Source: Aptenodytes patagonicus | Taxonomy: Eukaryota > Chordata > Aves > Sphenisciformes > Spheniscidae | NCBI RefSeq assembly: GCF_965638725.1 | Contig: NC_134955.1 | Coordinates: 5,748,316 to 5,812,315 of the forward strand | Direction: 5' to 3' | Length of the DNA: 64,000 bases | Shown: positions 1-14,504 of the stretch, piece after piece | How positions within the stretch are numbered: position 1 is the stretch's first letter | Layout: the number at the start of each line of letters is the position of its first letter | Made by a program: the position numbers and the translations under genes | The notes under the pieces: model-generated | Told to the model about the DNA's origin: nothing | Database searches by the model: none | The model's input: the letters and a program-made list of their open reading frames with translations, nothing else

Positions 1-3000
1 GGACTCAAATATCTATTCTTTTTGGCCTTGCCAGTGGCCTGTCTTCTGACTTTAGATAATTTACTTCCTCTCGGCCTCAGTCTTCTGTCTGCACAATAGG
101 AGAATTATTTTGTTTCTTTTTGTAAAATACTTCAAAATCTATATGTGAAGAACGTTTTCTAAAATCCAAGTTCTCATTTTAATGAATTTAAATTATACTT
201 AGTGTTTCTTCTAAACTATTTCAGAGGACATTTTAAAATGTGAATTAATGTCAATGTTTAATTACTTATTTTAACTGCTATAAGTTCTCAGATGGATTTC
301 TTTTTTCTTTCCATAGTAAAGAAGGGTTTTTTTTCTGTATCTGTCAGGTGTACAGAAGAAAGTTCTATTATTCCTAATTTTCAGGATAATGAAACTAGCC
401 AATCATTAACTAATAAACTTTCTGAGATTTAAAACCATGTTTTTTCTGTGTAACAGCAGGCAAAATAGAGCCATGATCTCAGCTGGGAGCTTTGTCCACT
501 TTATTAAATAATAATTACATGCATAATAGCTAATTTAATATTCTATTTGGCTATCAGTGAAAGAACATCTTATTTTTTATTAGCTATTTTGTGAAGTCTT
601 GAGGTAGATATCACTGTTCTTTTCTACGAGATTTTAGCATGTGTATAATGATGCTGTGTTGGGAAGAAAATATATTTTTAATCCCCTTGAATTAAAATTC
701 AATAATTCTTGACCAGTATATTCCAACAGGATAAAACAATGCAGGGAAAAAAGAGCAAAGAAAATGGGATATGAAATCACGTAAGTCCTGAAACAAAGTA
801 CAGTGTTTAAGCTAACTACAAACCTTGCACAGCAGAGTTAGGAAAAAGCCCCAATCTTGTAAACTCTTGTTTATGCATAAAACTTTGAATATATGAGTAG
901 TTTCATTCCTCTAAGACCCCAGAAACAATAGTGAAGATTGAAATTAGATACCCCTCAGTGAAATCCTGGCTCCACCCTGAATGCTCTGTGCATTGCCATT
1001 CTGAAAACCAGCATTATGACCAAGAGCATGGGCAATACTTGCAAAACTGGTGCTTTCATTTGTTTGGCTCGTGGACCTATATCATGGAAACTACAAAATC
1101 ATTAAGTTCTCAGTAGTTAGACAAGATAAGAGATACCTGAGCTCTAAGTATAGCATGGAACTGTTTGAAGAGGTCTAAAAAGGAGATATATTTTCACATA
1201 AACAAGCAGAGATAGAAAAAGGAAATCATTCATGATATAGCTACATGAATTTTGACTTATGTGAAATGACTGCTATGCTGCTCAAAAAATCCAATAAATG
1301 CTGCAAAAACAATGAAAATCTGACTAATAAATCCCCATTCTGAATCTCACTAGGTACTTTTTTTTTCCTGGCAGATCCTGATTCATTATTCATAATTGCT
1401 TGGAACTGATGGGCTGGCTAATCAAGAGCCAGCTTATGAATCATGAAAGGTAAATGTATTTTCAGTATTCTAATTTTCATTCACTCATTCACTCACCAAA
1501 AAAAAAGGGATAGACGTTCATTATTTGGTATTGTCTCTTATTTCTCCTTTTTTGAAGAAGACAGTCATTTGAGGGAAGAAAAAAAGAAGTCTTAAATTAC
1601 CACTTCTATACCACTAATAACAGATTCAAAGAGCAGATTCCTACATGCTGTAAATCAAATTTATTCCATGTATATAATAATTGTCAGGATGTGCACAATA
1701 AGAATAATTTACAAACAAGAAACCAAATACCTCTTGTAGGTCGTATCTGTATCTGGTGACTATTAGCAGGTGAGAGTCCACAGGAGTTGAAATCAATTCA
1801 CAAAAGATATATTTAAAAACAAACAGGCTAAGATGACAGGAGGTATTATTCCCAATTAATAATTCAAATAGATGTACTTGAAATTAACATTCAGAACAAA
1901 AAACTATACAAAGTGCTGCACTGATTGCCTTAAATGGTCTGTCTAAGGGCAAAACCTGCTGCCAGTGATGGTCAGTTGAAAAAATTTAAGGATCAACATA
2001 AGAACAGAATGTACAGAGAAAATACATTCAGGAACTTTTCAAGGAATACAGAGGAACACTGTGCAGAACTGCTATGATGATACATTCTCATTTACACAAG
2101 TTTAGGACCTAGTCCAGCCTGAAACAATTCGCTGTCAAAAGTGGAGAAATGCAGCAGTGTTCTGCTGTTCATATTTCTCCCCCAAATTGCATCAAGTTTT
2201 CTCAATTTAAAAACAAACGAACAAAACCAAACCAAAAACTGTTTCCCCAAAGTACAAGGAGCTAATAAAGTTTTCAAAGTCCTTGTAGTGCTTTGACAAA
2301 GAATGGAAAAAATTTTTTTTCTTCTCCATTTAAGCATACTTCAACAGAGAAGTTGCTAACTCAAAATGTCATGTCTACGGTGCTTTCAGGCCCTTTATGC
2401 ACTTTAAAGCAAAGTGAGAGAATGTATGCCTTTTGGTTCTTGCCACCAGCATTCATGATATTGGACCAACAGGAGATATGTTTGAATGAACAATTTTCTG
2501 CAGGCTAAGAGGATTTTCAAAGTCAATGCCATTGGCAAACGTTCCTACCAACTCCCCTTCAACGCCCTGTAGAAGAGAACACGAGCAGAATAGCAACACT
2601 ACGTTGCACCTCAGAAAAACAAAACTTGAAGAAACAGCTGCAGAGCCATTACCCAGAGCAATTGCATACAGAAGAATTAGATGCCATGTTGGGTGGTGCA
2701 CAGAGACAGCAACAGAGAGCAGAGCAGCCGTGGCCGCTCTGCCAGCAGCGAGCCTGTGTGTTCACGGCATTCTGCTATTTGGGTCATCTGCCAAGAGTAT
2801 GAATAACCTTTAAGGCCAACACCATTAAACCATTTCTTGGAAAGCGTTACTGTGGTTTGCTGTAGTAAGCCAAGTTTAGACTATATCTGTGCTGCGTTTG
2901 TGAGCACATGTGTTGTAGTAATCTTTCAGGGTAATGCATTGGCAGCAGTGGGAGACATTTTATTTTTACAATTGCTGGTGTAGTAGAAGCATATTCGTCT

Positions 3001-5840
3001 GCACTTAAATACACTTTATGGTTATTCACATTAGGGGCAAATTTTCAAAGAGCTGCTAAGGTTTTTGGCCAGGTATGCCACTGCTTTTATTGGGAACTGC
3101 ATGTGTTAAACTGAGCAACGTGCTTGAAAAACATACATACACTTTCTTCCTCTGAACATTCAGGAATGTCTGATTTTTTTCCCCTAAATTGTTAAGGCAG
3201 TTAGTATGACTGACAGTTTGAAAGATGTGCTGGGAGAACTTTGATTCTCTGGCACGGCCGAGAAAAGCTCTGTGCCAGCTGAGGATCCTCTCCAGCCTGG
3301 GGAATCCTCCTGTGGTGCGGTTCAGAGGCCGCTTGGCATCGCTGAAGAAGCGCAAAGCAGTCCGAAGGGTCAAAGAGCCAGGTCCAATTGTAATGGTCAG
3401 AGAGAGATGTTCAAGACTAACATGGTACATTTTCTCCTTCCCCCTCCCCAAGTATGCTGTCATCCCCCCAAATAGTAATATTTTTGTTTCAGAGCATTTT
3501 CCTTTCTAATTTGTATGCTTGAGAAGAGGTCTAAGCTGATATTAAAATGTCCTTTTCCGAGCTGGACGGCCCACCATCAACAAAACAAGAGTATATATTT
3601 CATGCAGGCCCTTTGCTGCTCCCGTTGGCTTCAGTCCTGCAGAAACCCTGTCAACTCCAATATCCTGTCAGTTCACAAAGGGAGAGCCAGCCAGAGAAGC
3701 AGAAGGACTGGAGCAGGGACTGTGTCCTCTTGAACCACATATGGCTAAACAGCAGCCACCACAAGTTCAGAATCCTTATTCTGCTGCCCAACACCCACAG
3801 ATTTCCCTGATTATGGGCACATATTGTGTAAAAGGAATATCGGATCTTGTGACTGTTCCTATAACAGTGATTAGAAAATATTTTAATTTATAACAATTAT
3901 AAAAGCAATAAAAGTGTAATGAATGTTATTATTTCAGTCTATAATTAAATGCACATTTTGCAATTTGGAATTCAGATTGGCCTCCTTGAGATGTAAGTCT
4001 ACTTAAGGTATAAAAAGCGCTGGCTAGAAGAAGTTTAAAATATATTTTTATACTTTTTGAAAGAAAGTGGTCATTACTTGATACATTAAGACAACAGTTG
4101 TATTTGCAGAAAAAGGGAGGCAGTCACTATACACCATCCGAGGTGCTAACTCAATGTGTTAATTATTGTTCAACGTGGATACAGATGCTGCTTTAGGCAA
4201 TTTTCACCCAGCATTTGGAGGAAAAGTTCAGTTTTAATCATAATCAGATGAGGCATTATGTAAAACCGCTCTATAGCAACTGTACACTTCAGTTGGTATA
4301 CATGCCAGTGCTGTTTTTAAAAATAGAATAGGACATGTGTAACAATCTACTAGGCTTCAAAAATTACTTTTCTTACCAAAACCTAATATAGCACCAGATG
4401 GTGAACTGGCTCTAAAGAAGCTGCAGAGAAGTCACTACCCTTTTTTCCAGCTTTGCCTTCTGATATGAATCAAGATTTTATCCAGGTAAGGCGAGGGTGG
4501 AGGAAAGAGTATTCTCTCAACGAGCGTTTGGATTAACGGAAAGATGGAAAAAAATAATGATATTGTCACTCAGCTCAGAAAATACGCCAACCTGAGGAGA
4601 TTCTGAAAGCTCTCTAGGAAGGCAGAATAAATTCTTTTTTCTTCTCCAAAAAGAAAGAGAAAAATGAAAGGTACTGGGGCAGTCACCTGCAAAGGCCACT
4701 GGTTCCATACTGAAAGACAAAACTAGTTGAACTTACTAATCCATGAGCCATTTCAAAGAATTTTTTTCTGCTAAGGTAGTGATTCCTGGTTTAAGTACAT
4801 ATAATTTAGCTCAAAGCAGGGCACACAGACAGAAGAGGCAGTTAAAGATTTTTGAGGTCTGCATTTGTAATATAATCATACGATGCTAACATTTTGGATA
4901 TTTTCACTCAGCCTGTAAAAACAGCATCAGTATAACTGTTAAGCCATATGATACAAAGTACCCATATGTACTCATCTGAAGCATTAGGCAATGTTTTTAC
5001 GCTCTTGGCATATTTTAAATTAGCACTTAACCATTAAGAACTAAAAATAAGGTAAGATGGGCTTTGTAAGCTTATCATGATGCTGAGATAGTGGATTTTG
5101 ACAAACCTTCTGCTATTATCCAGTTAAGAGTCTCAAACAAAAAGTAGCACGTTTCTATAGCTTGAGAACACAAATTCTATAATGTTGTAAAGCAGGTTTG
5201 CTGCTGGAAAGCCAGATGATAGTGCTGAAAATATCAATAGCCGGCAATTCCATATAGCTGGACTACTGGAAAAAAATAAATGGACATAATCCTATTACAA
5301 AAAGGCATTGCTGTAAAGAAATAGCACAGATTTCAAAAGACCATAAATCTGTATTCAGGGAAAAAAGACACCACCTTTCTCAAGCAGTAGAAGTTTGCTG
5401 GCACTAGATGTGATCTATGATCTAGTCTTGAGAAGGCAGCAGCAGCACGAAATAAACTGCCACAATCTGGAAGAAACCGTTCTTCCTCCTCTCCTACTGA
5501 TGTCTCTCTCCTGTGCTCCTAACAGCAGAAAATTGTCAGCTGCCGTGATCAGTGCCTGGGCTTTATACATCTCTCTCCTTTCCAAAATATACAGTTCATT
5601 ATCTAGAACAATAAAACGTACCATGTCATATATGTTTCTGAGCAACCTAAACCACTACCTTCTCACCAAACTTACTTCAGCAGGTTAAGTTCAATTAGGA
5701 ACCTTATTTATGGTTCATTTACAGTCTCTGGAGATAGAATGATGTGTTGTGGTAAAACCGTTTCAGCTGAAGCTTTGAAGGAGGTTGGAAAGGTGACTGA
5801 TAGAATTGAATGCCTTCGAGGAATTTTGAAAATAACAGTC

Positions 5841-5874
5841 TATTTAAAGAATTACATTATTTAAAGAATTAAAT
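5841..5874. repeat. 17-bp tandem duplication
   Basis: Two adjacent 17-bp copies (5841-5857 and 5858-5874) of a TATTTAAAGAATTAMAT unit differ at one base. This is a simple local duplication in AT-rich DNA with no implied function. Confidence 0.8.
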
Positions 5875-8800
5875 TATTCTGAGATATATCTCAGATTCTG
5901 TCAACATAGGGGATCCGCAGACATGGTCTTCATGTTACTAGGCTTTATTTCAAGGTAAACTTTTTTTTTGCCCCTCAACTATTCTTTTTTATATGTATTT
6001 TTGTATGCCCGTTGGTTTGTTTTATCCTTTCGGATTTACCTGGAGTGCTGTCTTAATTATTTCTACACAGCATTGCATGATTTGTTAATTCAAGGTCTGT
6101 TTCTGCATTGTTTTCTCTCATTCTGAATTGCTTATTCATGTAGGCAGTGCTTCCTCTGAGCTGAGTGGCAGTAACCCATCACTTCCCCGTGACATCTGCT
6201 TCTGTTCCCCACCTATACCCAGCAACAAAAGGGGGTGCCTATTTCTTCACCTTGATCTCTTCTACGGAGTGCTGCAGTGCTGGAGGGGCTCAAGCTCTGC
6301 TCTGTGCAACAAAGAAACAAAGCCTGTTTTCTTTCAGGAACAGACTATTGTTGAGATGAAGAGGTAAAGATACTCCAGTACCTTTCATTTGCTGCAAAGG
6401 TATTGTTGCTTACTTCAAAACACAGAAGGGCTTTTCTGAGCAACTGTTGAATATCGAAATTGTCTGCCAGGATATAGAATTCCAGAGTTGGCTGAGTGTG
6501 TGACTAATAGAAAAACATTTTCTTTTGGTTTGGGTTTTTTGAGAAAGAATTTTTTTGTGGGTACAAAAGTATATGATGTATAAGGAAAACCAGCTCTTTT
6601 CTAAGGTAACGTATTTTTTCACATACCATTTCACAATAGCTAGAGCATTTTGATTTAAACTTCCAGATATACTCGGCACCCAAACAGTGACTCAAATAGC
6701 CTATAGTTATGACATACCTGCAATAATAAAGCAACTGGATGTAAATAAATAAAATGGAGGCTGTAAACATAGCTTCAAGCTGAATGGTCTTGTCATATTT
6801 CATCCCCTCATTTTAATTCAATACTAAGCAAAGCACGGAAATGTTTACCTTTGTCTGATCTTTAATTCCCTAAATTTATGTGGAATCATGCACAGATGCT
6901 CTGGAAACCAGCCTGGAAAAGCCTGGCATTTTAATTGATCCCACAGCCTCTTTCCTCACAGCCCCTGCTGCTACGAAGTCTGCTACTTGCTCCAAAGGGG
7001 CTGCACGGTTGCCTAGCCACGGCGAGCGGCCAGGCAAGGTGAAGAAATCCAGGGGAGGAAGTAACCAATCAATTTTTTAATTTCCCTGTGTAAACAGCAG
7101 CAAATCAGGATGGATTTTGAAATCTCATTAGTGGAAAGTGAGACGCATTGTGCGCATTTTAACATATGTATTAACTGTATGCAGTGGCTTGCAGCCAGAA
7201 ATTAGAAGCCATTGGGTATGTTTCACAAAGCTTGTTTCAGAAGACAATCTGAATATGTCATTTAAAACTCTGAATGTTTTCAGGGGAAAAAAATAATTTT
7301 TACTCCTCTATCACTACTATCTTTTTAGTTTTAATGTTTTCTTATACTGTTACTTAATCATGTTGTAAGAAATATATTTTTCTTTATACCAGAAAAGCTA
7401 AATATTGGCAGAATTAGGAGGATGATATGCAGAACCAAATCCTGATGTCAGTAAGATTTAGTACAAAAGGAAGAACTATATGTTTGTCCTTAATGACTTT
7501 CAATTAGTGTTGTCTTGGCATATGAGTAAAAATGAGTGCAAATTTATCAGTGTCATATTTGCAAGTCAGTGAGTTGTGTGACCCCTCTGCACCTTCCTGC
7601 ATAACAGAATGGTTTTGGATTGTTTCTAGGTGTTTAATACAGGTTGCCTAGGAGGCTTGCCCTTCTGCGTCATTATGGATAAGAGATTTTTCAAGGTATT
7701 CCATGCTTCCTGCTGTATCACCCCAGTAACTTCCACGGAGAAAGGATCAATGGTCATTTGAATACACTGACTCATTGCTAGTTTCTATAAAAACATACAT
7801 TCTACTATGCCACTAGTAATACGCCACTTCTGCCTTAGAGATACCTACTGCCTCAGTGTAGCTCAAAATTTTAATCCAGGTAATTAAGAGTCTTACATAT
7901 GCCATACAAAATATCTGACTTTACAGTAAGATAATACAAAAATTGGTTGTAGTGATATATATGGAATTTGAAAACTATGATGCATACCACAAGCTATTTA
8001 CTCCATTAAAAATGTGTTAAAAACAAATATTATACATACATGTACACTGACCTTGCAGGAAAATGGTTCTTGGACTTTTAATAGGAAAATATAAATTTGC
8101 TTCACTGGTTCCCTACAGAGACCATTTTGGCACAGTGAAAGTATTAAATATGGACATTAAAGACTTCAGAGATCAATTAATTTTTTCAGTAATCTTGAAA
8201 AGAGAAAGAAATCTTAGCCATGTTCAGATCCACACGAATTCTGCCACTGACTTAAAGTCAACACTTCTTCCAAGGGCTGTACCAAAGAAAAGTGAAGGCC
8301 ATTGAAAAAGTGGCCAGGCTGGCTGATTACTGGAGGTGTGTATGACAGGGGAAAAAGAGAAGAGGAGAGGCAAGAAATTGAAGGACCCTGTGAAAGGGAC
8401 TGGGAAAAATTTTTCACAAAAATAAATTCTAACCCTATCTCCATGAGTAAGGCAAATGTAGCCTATATAATTCAGACCCAGCAGAGCTTTTGGGAGATAA
8501 CACTTGCAAGATCTAATCCTTATACTGTCTAAAACCCAAAGCTATTCAGAATGGAAACTAAACCATTCTGGCCACTAATACACTCTGTCAGAGTGATGCA
8601 GACTGGCATCTCTGAATGCTACTGCATTTCAAATTATTATTTTGGTATTAAGAATAGATATAATGCTCTCCATTATAAACTTTTGAATGCTGTGAGTCAT
8701 GTTTGTGAACTTCTTGATGAACTGTCTTCCTATAAACATTAAAAGCAGACTTTGTTTGAAGGCTGGTAATAGGAAAAGATGACTGGAGAAAGGGCCAGAG

Positions 8801-10181
8801 CAAACTTTTCTGAAGCACTAAAAATACCATCCCCCTTTCCTTACCCCCAGTTAAGCTCACATGCTTATTGTAGCTTCTCCAATGATTTCACTTCACACTC
8901 CATCACAAGCCTGAATGCAGATGTCTCCAGATGAAAAGAAAGCACATTAAAAAATGACTAGTGAGCCAGCAAGAATTCAAACAATTCCAGGACCTGAGAG
9001 CCAATGCAGAAGTTGAGATTCAAGGCAAATCATCTGTTTCTGCATAACTAGAAGAAGGTCTGGTTTATTAATATCCAATGCCAGCCAAAAGCTTCAGCTT
9101 TCCAAGTACTTCAGGAGTAAGAAGAATAGATTTGATTAAAAAAATACAAATGAAAATCATTCTTAAAATGCTATTCACAGGGTGTGAACTTGAACTGAAG
9201 AAAACGTCTTGAAAACTGATGTATTAAAGGCCCTAAACTACTTGTTCATACATATGGGGATTTATACTCATTTAACTGAAAATAAAATTTGGCCCAGAGC
9301 TAATAAATAGTCTGAAAAGCCTAATCTAGAAGGTAAATTATTATTTTCATAGGAAGAACACTGTCTTTCCCAGACTTCGTAACTTTTCATTGAGTGTGAC
9401 TGATAAACTGCATTAATCTACAATTATGCACACCTGATTTTTATATCAGACTAGTGAATGAAATCGCTGTCAGAAATCATGTGACCTTTGTAATTACCAA
9501 TATGTCTAATACAAACAAGCATTTGTATGCTCAAATTGGAAAAAGTAGAGTCACAGCTTTGGCAGAGTGAATATGGAAAATGGTATTTTCCAAGAACTAC
9601 AATTATCAGGTATTTGGTATACACATTCCAAATAATCCCACCTTTAAACTATTAAGTCCTTATGTAGGGCAGCTGCCTCCAGAAAAACATTCTACAGCTG
9701 AACAACAGCCGTGCAACTACAGTGTTTATTAGAAGAAAAAGTTCCTGATTCCAACACAGTGAAATCAAATCCCAACAGCATGACCCCTGAGAGTCCCAAA
9801 TAAAATATCATCAGGTATAAATGTTGCTTCCTTGAACTTTTTTTTCTTCCTTTCATTTTGGCAGGTGGAACTAGTCAAAGACGACTGTAGAGCTACAATC
9901 CCTGAAAGATTTTGATAAAAGATAAAGCTACTGTTCCATGTCCCTCCTTGGCATTTATGGACCTACATTCTGTGTCCTGAAACTCTAAGATCTTTCAGGG
10001 GAATTAGGGATTAGGCCAGAATTTATTTGCTCTTTTAGCTTACCTAACAGCCAACCCAGTCCACTCCCCTTTTTCCAACATATGAGACACTGACAAAATT
10101 GAATTTGATTAGTTTCGCTTACTGAAGTAAAAGCAGGAGGAAAATTCTCAATAGATTATGGAGAATTTGCTAAACTTTGTG

Positions 10182-10212
10182 TTGGCCCATTGAAGCTGAC
10201 TGGCAAATTCAG
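10182..10212. repeat. Possible ancient sauropsid quasi-palindromic repeat
   Basis: The segment GGCCCATTGAAGCTGACTGG followed by CAAATTC resembles the 'cattgaagtcaatggcaaaa' core found in many degenerate interspersed repeats of birds, turtles and crocodilians. The match is from memory and short. Similar matches at 14.5, 18.9 and 29.95 kb make a shared repeat family more plausible than any single hit would. Confidence 0.25.
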
Positions 10213-10321
10213 TACAACTCCACAGATATTAAACAGACCCACATTAAAGTGGACAGCAAAGAATTTCTTCCATGGCCGTCCCCAAACAACTTTGCAGTCA
10301 CCCCATTTTGTCATATAGGGA

Positions 10322-10335
10322 AACACACGTGTGTT
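10322..10335. repeat. Perfect 14-bp palindrome with E-box centre
   Basis: AACACACGTGTGTT is its own reverse complement over 14 bases and contains the E-box core CACGTG. It may be a bHLH-type binding site or simply a CA/TG-rich palindrome. No gene lies nearby. Confidence 0.6.
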
Positions 10336-13300
10336 ACTATGAGCTACTTTTAAAGCTCGTTTAAAGACCCTGACAATACTCTGACATTTAGAGCAATATT
10401 TTGCATTTAAAGTAGTGGTCTGAGTGAGCTAAAATTATCATAACAATTTGATCTGGTCTCGATAATGAAATAACTAGAGCCAAGAAGCAAAAAGTGTATT
10501 ATTTAGAGGCTGACATTACTCTTATTTTCATTAATTTTCATTGGAAAAAGTGAAGCTCAGTCAAATAATACTAGATTTTGTAATAAGCAAAAGATGAATA
10601 AAGAGGGGGTTTATGGGTTGTTGGCTGTTTGAAGAGTTGTTTCTGGTTTTGTTTTGTTTAGCAAAAATGCTTTTTGTTGTCTTAGGTCTTTATACAATAA
10701 AGTGGATATTACATGTCAGCAGACAAAATCAGTGAAAGTATCCTCAGTAAACTTCCCCGGAAGGAAAAAAAGAAAAAAAGATTTATTAAGCATCAGCTAT
10801 AATCAGAAAAACCCTTTTGTTTACCCTATTTAGCTTTGATACAGCCTACACAGAGACTAATTTGATTATGAGGGTCAATGAAACCTTTCTTTATCAGACA
10901 TAACTTAAAAATAGTACTTTTATAAACACAGACACTTTCCTGTCCTCATATCTCAGTTACTGCTTGGAGAGAATAGGGAAAGTGTAGGAAAGGACTCTAA
11001 AGGGATGCTTCATTTTCAACAGGCTATTGTGTCCTTGACTGCTTTGTTCTAGCCTCCATTCAAATTGCCAACTTAGAGACAAAATGGTAGTAATTTTCTC
11101 CTGCAGATGAAAATCCAATAGGGAAAAATAGACTTACTTGTCTATTGTTTAGAAGACCTATGACTTCTAGAGTCTTCAATCACTATCAACTTGAACTAAT
11201 TTTCAATTCATAAGTCAGGTGAGAACAGTGCCGCAGGAACACTGGGAAAAATACTTGCTTTTTGTCAAATAGATTTTCAGAACAATGGAAGTTGCTGTTA
11301 AAACTAAAATAAAAACTTTTAGGTTGAAACTGTTTTCAAATAAGAGAAGTATCCACACGAGCACTTTTTTGCTTGAAAGTATTCCTTTACAATGAATGAA
11401 AGAGGAGATAAAAATATCTTTTACTCAGAGATCATATGGATGTCACAGTTCAGGCATTTATTTTATCATCTTTCAAATAGCACGAAAACCTCTGAGGGAC
11501 TGCATTTTAGAGTTCCTCTCTTTCCTATTACAAGACCAGCCATCAAATATTTCTTCTCTCTCCCACAACTCTTCACACCAGTTTCCCAAATGGATTTTCC
11601 ACTTCTTTACCTTTTTGTCCCTACTTAAACATTAATTTTCCTCCCATTTCATTGTGTGCAACCAGAGGGGTGAAATAATTGCGGATGTTCCCCTTTTTTC
11701 ATTGTGGTAAATAGGAGGACTCTTTTCATGCTGACAACATACTCTCAAAAAGCCGGACTTTACTTGTTTTAGCAGACATTTGCTTTTTAAAACTCTCAGA
11801 GGGCCTGACCATATGTTCAGCTTACATTTATACAGCCTGGTTAATTTAACCCATTAGAGTCTCATAACTGGCTTGAGAAAGTACATTTCATAAGTATACC
11901 AGGCTTGTAAATGTAATGCTATAAAACACAAATAAATTTTCAGTGTTAGGACACTCAATCCAGGTTTTCTGTTTAAAATACTTTTTATTTTATAGAAATG
12001 GCATGAAGTCTTAGGCCAGAAACAAAGAAGAAATCCATTTAAATCTCTCTCAAACACTGGAGATCCTTTCCAGCTTTGACATGGTGATGGTGGAAAAGGG
12101 ACTTTCAAAGTATTTTTATTGATCTTTTGGTAAATGTTGCTTTTCTCATAATGATATATTTGATTTGTATTTGCAGATGTTCCCAATAGTAGCTTTTCTT
12201 GTGCCTTCACCACACCATTTACACGCTCTGAAGCAGCTAGACTCTCCAGAGACAACAAAAGAAAGTGTTGATTCCTCCTCAGCACTATTAAAAGCATTTC
12301 TTCAGAGCAGGGGAAACGATGGTACTAAAGCTGTCCCTATTCTGATAGCTTTGAGACAAAGTAAGAACTTTGCCAACAAAGGATTCTGAAATATTTAGTA
12401 ATTCCTGAACCTCTGTTTTCTAGATGTAAAACCTTTTGGGCTCCATTTAATCAAGTACCTGGGCTGGGGAAGGGGACGGTAATGCAGAACGTCTAAGTCA
12501 GCTCCAAAGTAGACTGAATTAAACAGTACAATTACTTCCTTTTGCACGGCTGTCGTCATCCCAAAAGTAGGATTCTCCACTTGTGAGCTTATGTTGAGGG
12601 AGGCAAGCTTAATACTGGATCTGGTCTATCATACCAAGGCTGAGATTTTCCAAAATATGCAGTCCTGCCCTTTGTTTCTTTCCATTTACTAAATGGAAAG
12701 AGAATTAGCTAATGCCCAATTCTTTAAAAATCCTGTCCTTCTGTTAGTTTACTTATTCATAAGAATATGACTTTGTCATGTGAAATTAAAGATAATGATT
12801 ACTTGTTACTAGTTTCAGTAACACCTGCAAATACAGCAGGCTCTACAAGATGCAGGGAAAGAACCATTCTTCCCTGGAAGGGTTACAGGATAGAGGGCAA
12901 GCCAGTGGAAAAGAGGATGTAGCATCTCTGTCAAGAAAGAAGCTCAGGTATTAAGAGACTTAAACAATCCCAGTCCTGATAAAAAGCATACTGAAGCCAG
13001 TTAAAATCTTGATTTTAGGATTAGGCTCATAATGAATAAATTGTAGAGAGATGGAATGAAATATATAGCATGTATTTTAAAAAGTCTTTTGAATTTAAAA
13101 ACAGTTCCTATTACCTTCCTCGGCTGGAAGGGACAGTTACTATATGCTGCTGTACCACATTTTGGACAATGGCTTTGCAGGCTACTTTGTTAGATATTTC
13201 TTTTCTAAACAAATAAGACAATAGTAACTAAATATATTCTTAACCCCCTCAATGTCTCTCATAAGTGGAAAGCAGAAAACCTACTTCACAGGAATTTCTT

Positions 13301-13436
13301 CTTGCAGAACTTCATCTGAAACACTCATTTTCCGGGCTAACGTTTCATTTTCTCACTATGCTAGCAACTAGGTAACAAATCTTAGGTACAAGTTCAGGTT
13401 ACATTTCTCTGCTTCTTGCACATTCCTTATTCACTG

Positions 13437-13570
13437 ACTTAATCCTCAAAGTAGTTCTGCAAGCAGGAAAGCATACTATCTTTCCAACTTATTTTCTCAG
13501 TGACAGTAGAAATGCATGACAAGGATCTGATCCCAGCCACTCATAAACTGAAGTCCAAATGTTTTAATTA
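13437..13570 (+). repeat. Possible degraded MIR-like SINE
   Basis: Beginning with CTTAATCCTCAAAGTAGTTC and followed by a 'tactatctttccaac' stretch, the order of words resembles the 3' half of MIR-type SINEs (cctcacaacaaccctatgaggtaggtactattat). Divergence is very high, and the call rests on visual similarity only. Confidence 0.2.
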
Positions 13571-14504
13571 CAAGGTTGTTCGGGTTTTTTTCTAGCCACA
13601 GGAGAAATGAGATGAGACATGTCATTTAGGTAGCGTTCATACCATCTAACTTTGGAGAATTGACTCCCTCTCCTCCTATATATGAGTATACACACCCATT
13701 TTGGAACCGAATGAACTCGGAAGTTCTCATTTCCTCACCGGTAATATAAAGGGTCATGGAAGGCGGGGCTCCTAACTGAGACAGCTGCATACAGCTTCCC
13801 AAAATTTGGTAGCAGGAGTATTACCCCAGATTTTTCTTGAGGCCAGGAATTGCCTGGAGTACTTTGCTTCCAGCCACAGACTGGAAGCACAACATGCGGG
13901 GTGCTCAGCAGAAAGGCAAAGCATGGGAAGACAAAGTGAAAGAAAATGATTCACCACTCACAACATTTCTGTATGAATTTCTTGACATGCAAAAAAAAAA
14001 GGAATATAGATGCTGTCTCTGATTTGGTCAACACAGTCAATAGGGACAGCAATTTTTTCAGAATTCCTTCAGAATCCAAAAGTAATTCGGCTGTTTTCAT
14101 TTTCACTTGTTTCAATATATCGTTATTTTTATATTTTAAAGGAAAAACTCTTACCCTTGCTGGTCATTCTGTTCCCCGTGATTACTCTTTAATCCCATAA
14201 CAGAGAGAGCAGCGTGATGTTTCACAGTAAGAGCTATGAGTGGTAACTAAAAAGTCTGCTCCTTTGTCACTTCAGTGCAGTGGGTTATCTCATTACTGAG
14301 TTATGTACCACAGTATCCTACAGTACTACTTAAACCTTACTGTATGGCCTAAATGTAACATAAGTGATTCAATAGCCCACTCTAAATCTGCCTTTCTAAC
14401 TGCAGATCACAGTTGAAATTCAATTCTACAAATGTGTGCATAAAACAATTGCATGCAAATCTTGACAGCTGCAACTTTAAAGATTGCTTAGAAAATTTAA
14501 ATTT

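Noticed and set aside
11854..12297. 147-codon minus-strand ATG-led frame
   Set aside because: No homology recognised, no promoter or splice context, and AT-rich composition. A frame of this length is expected by chance in 64 kb.
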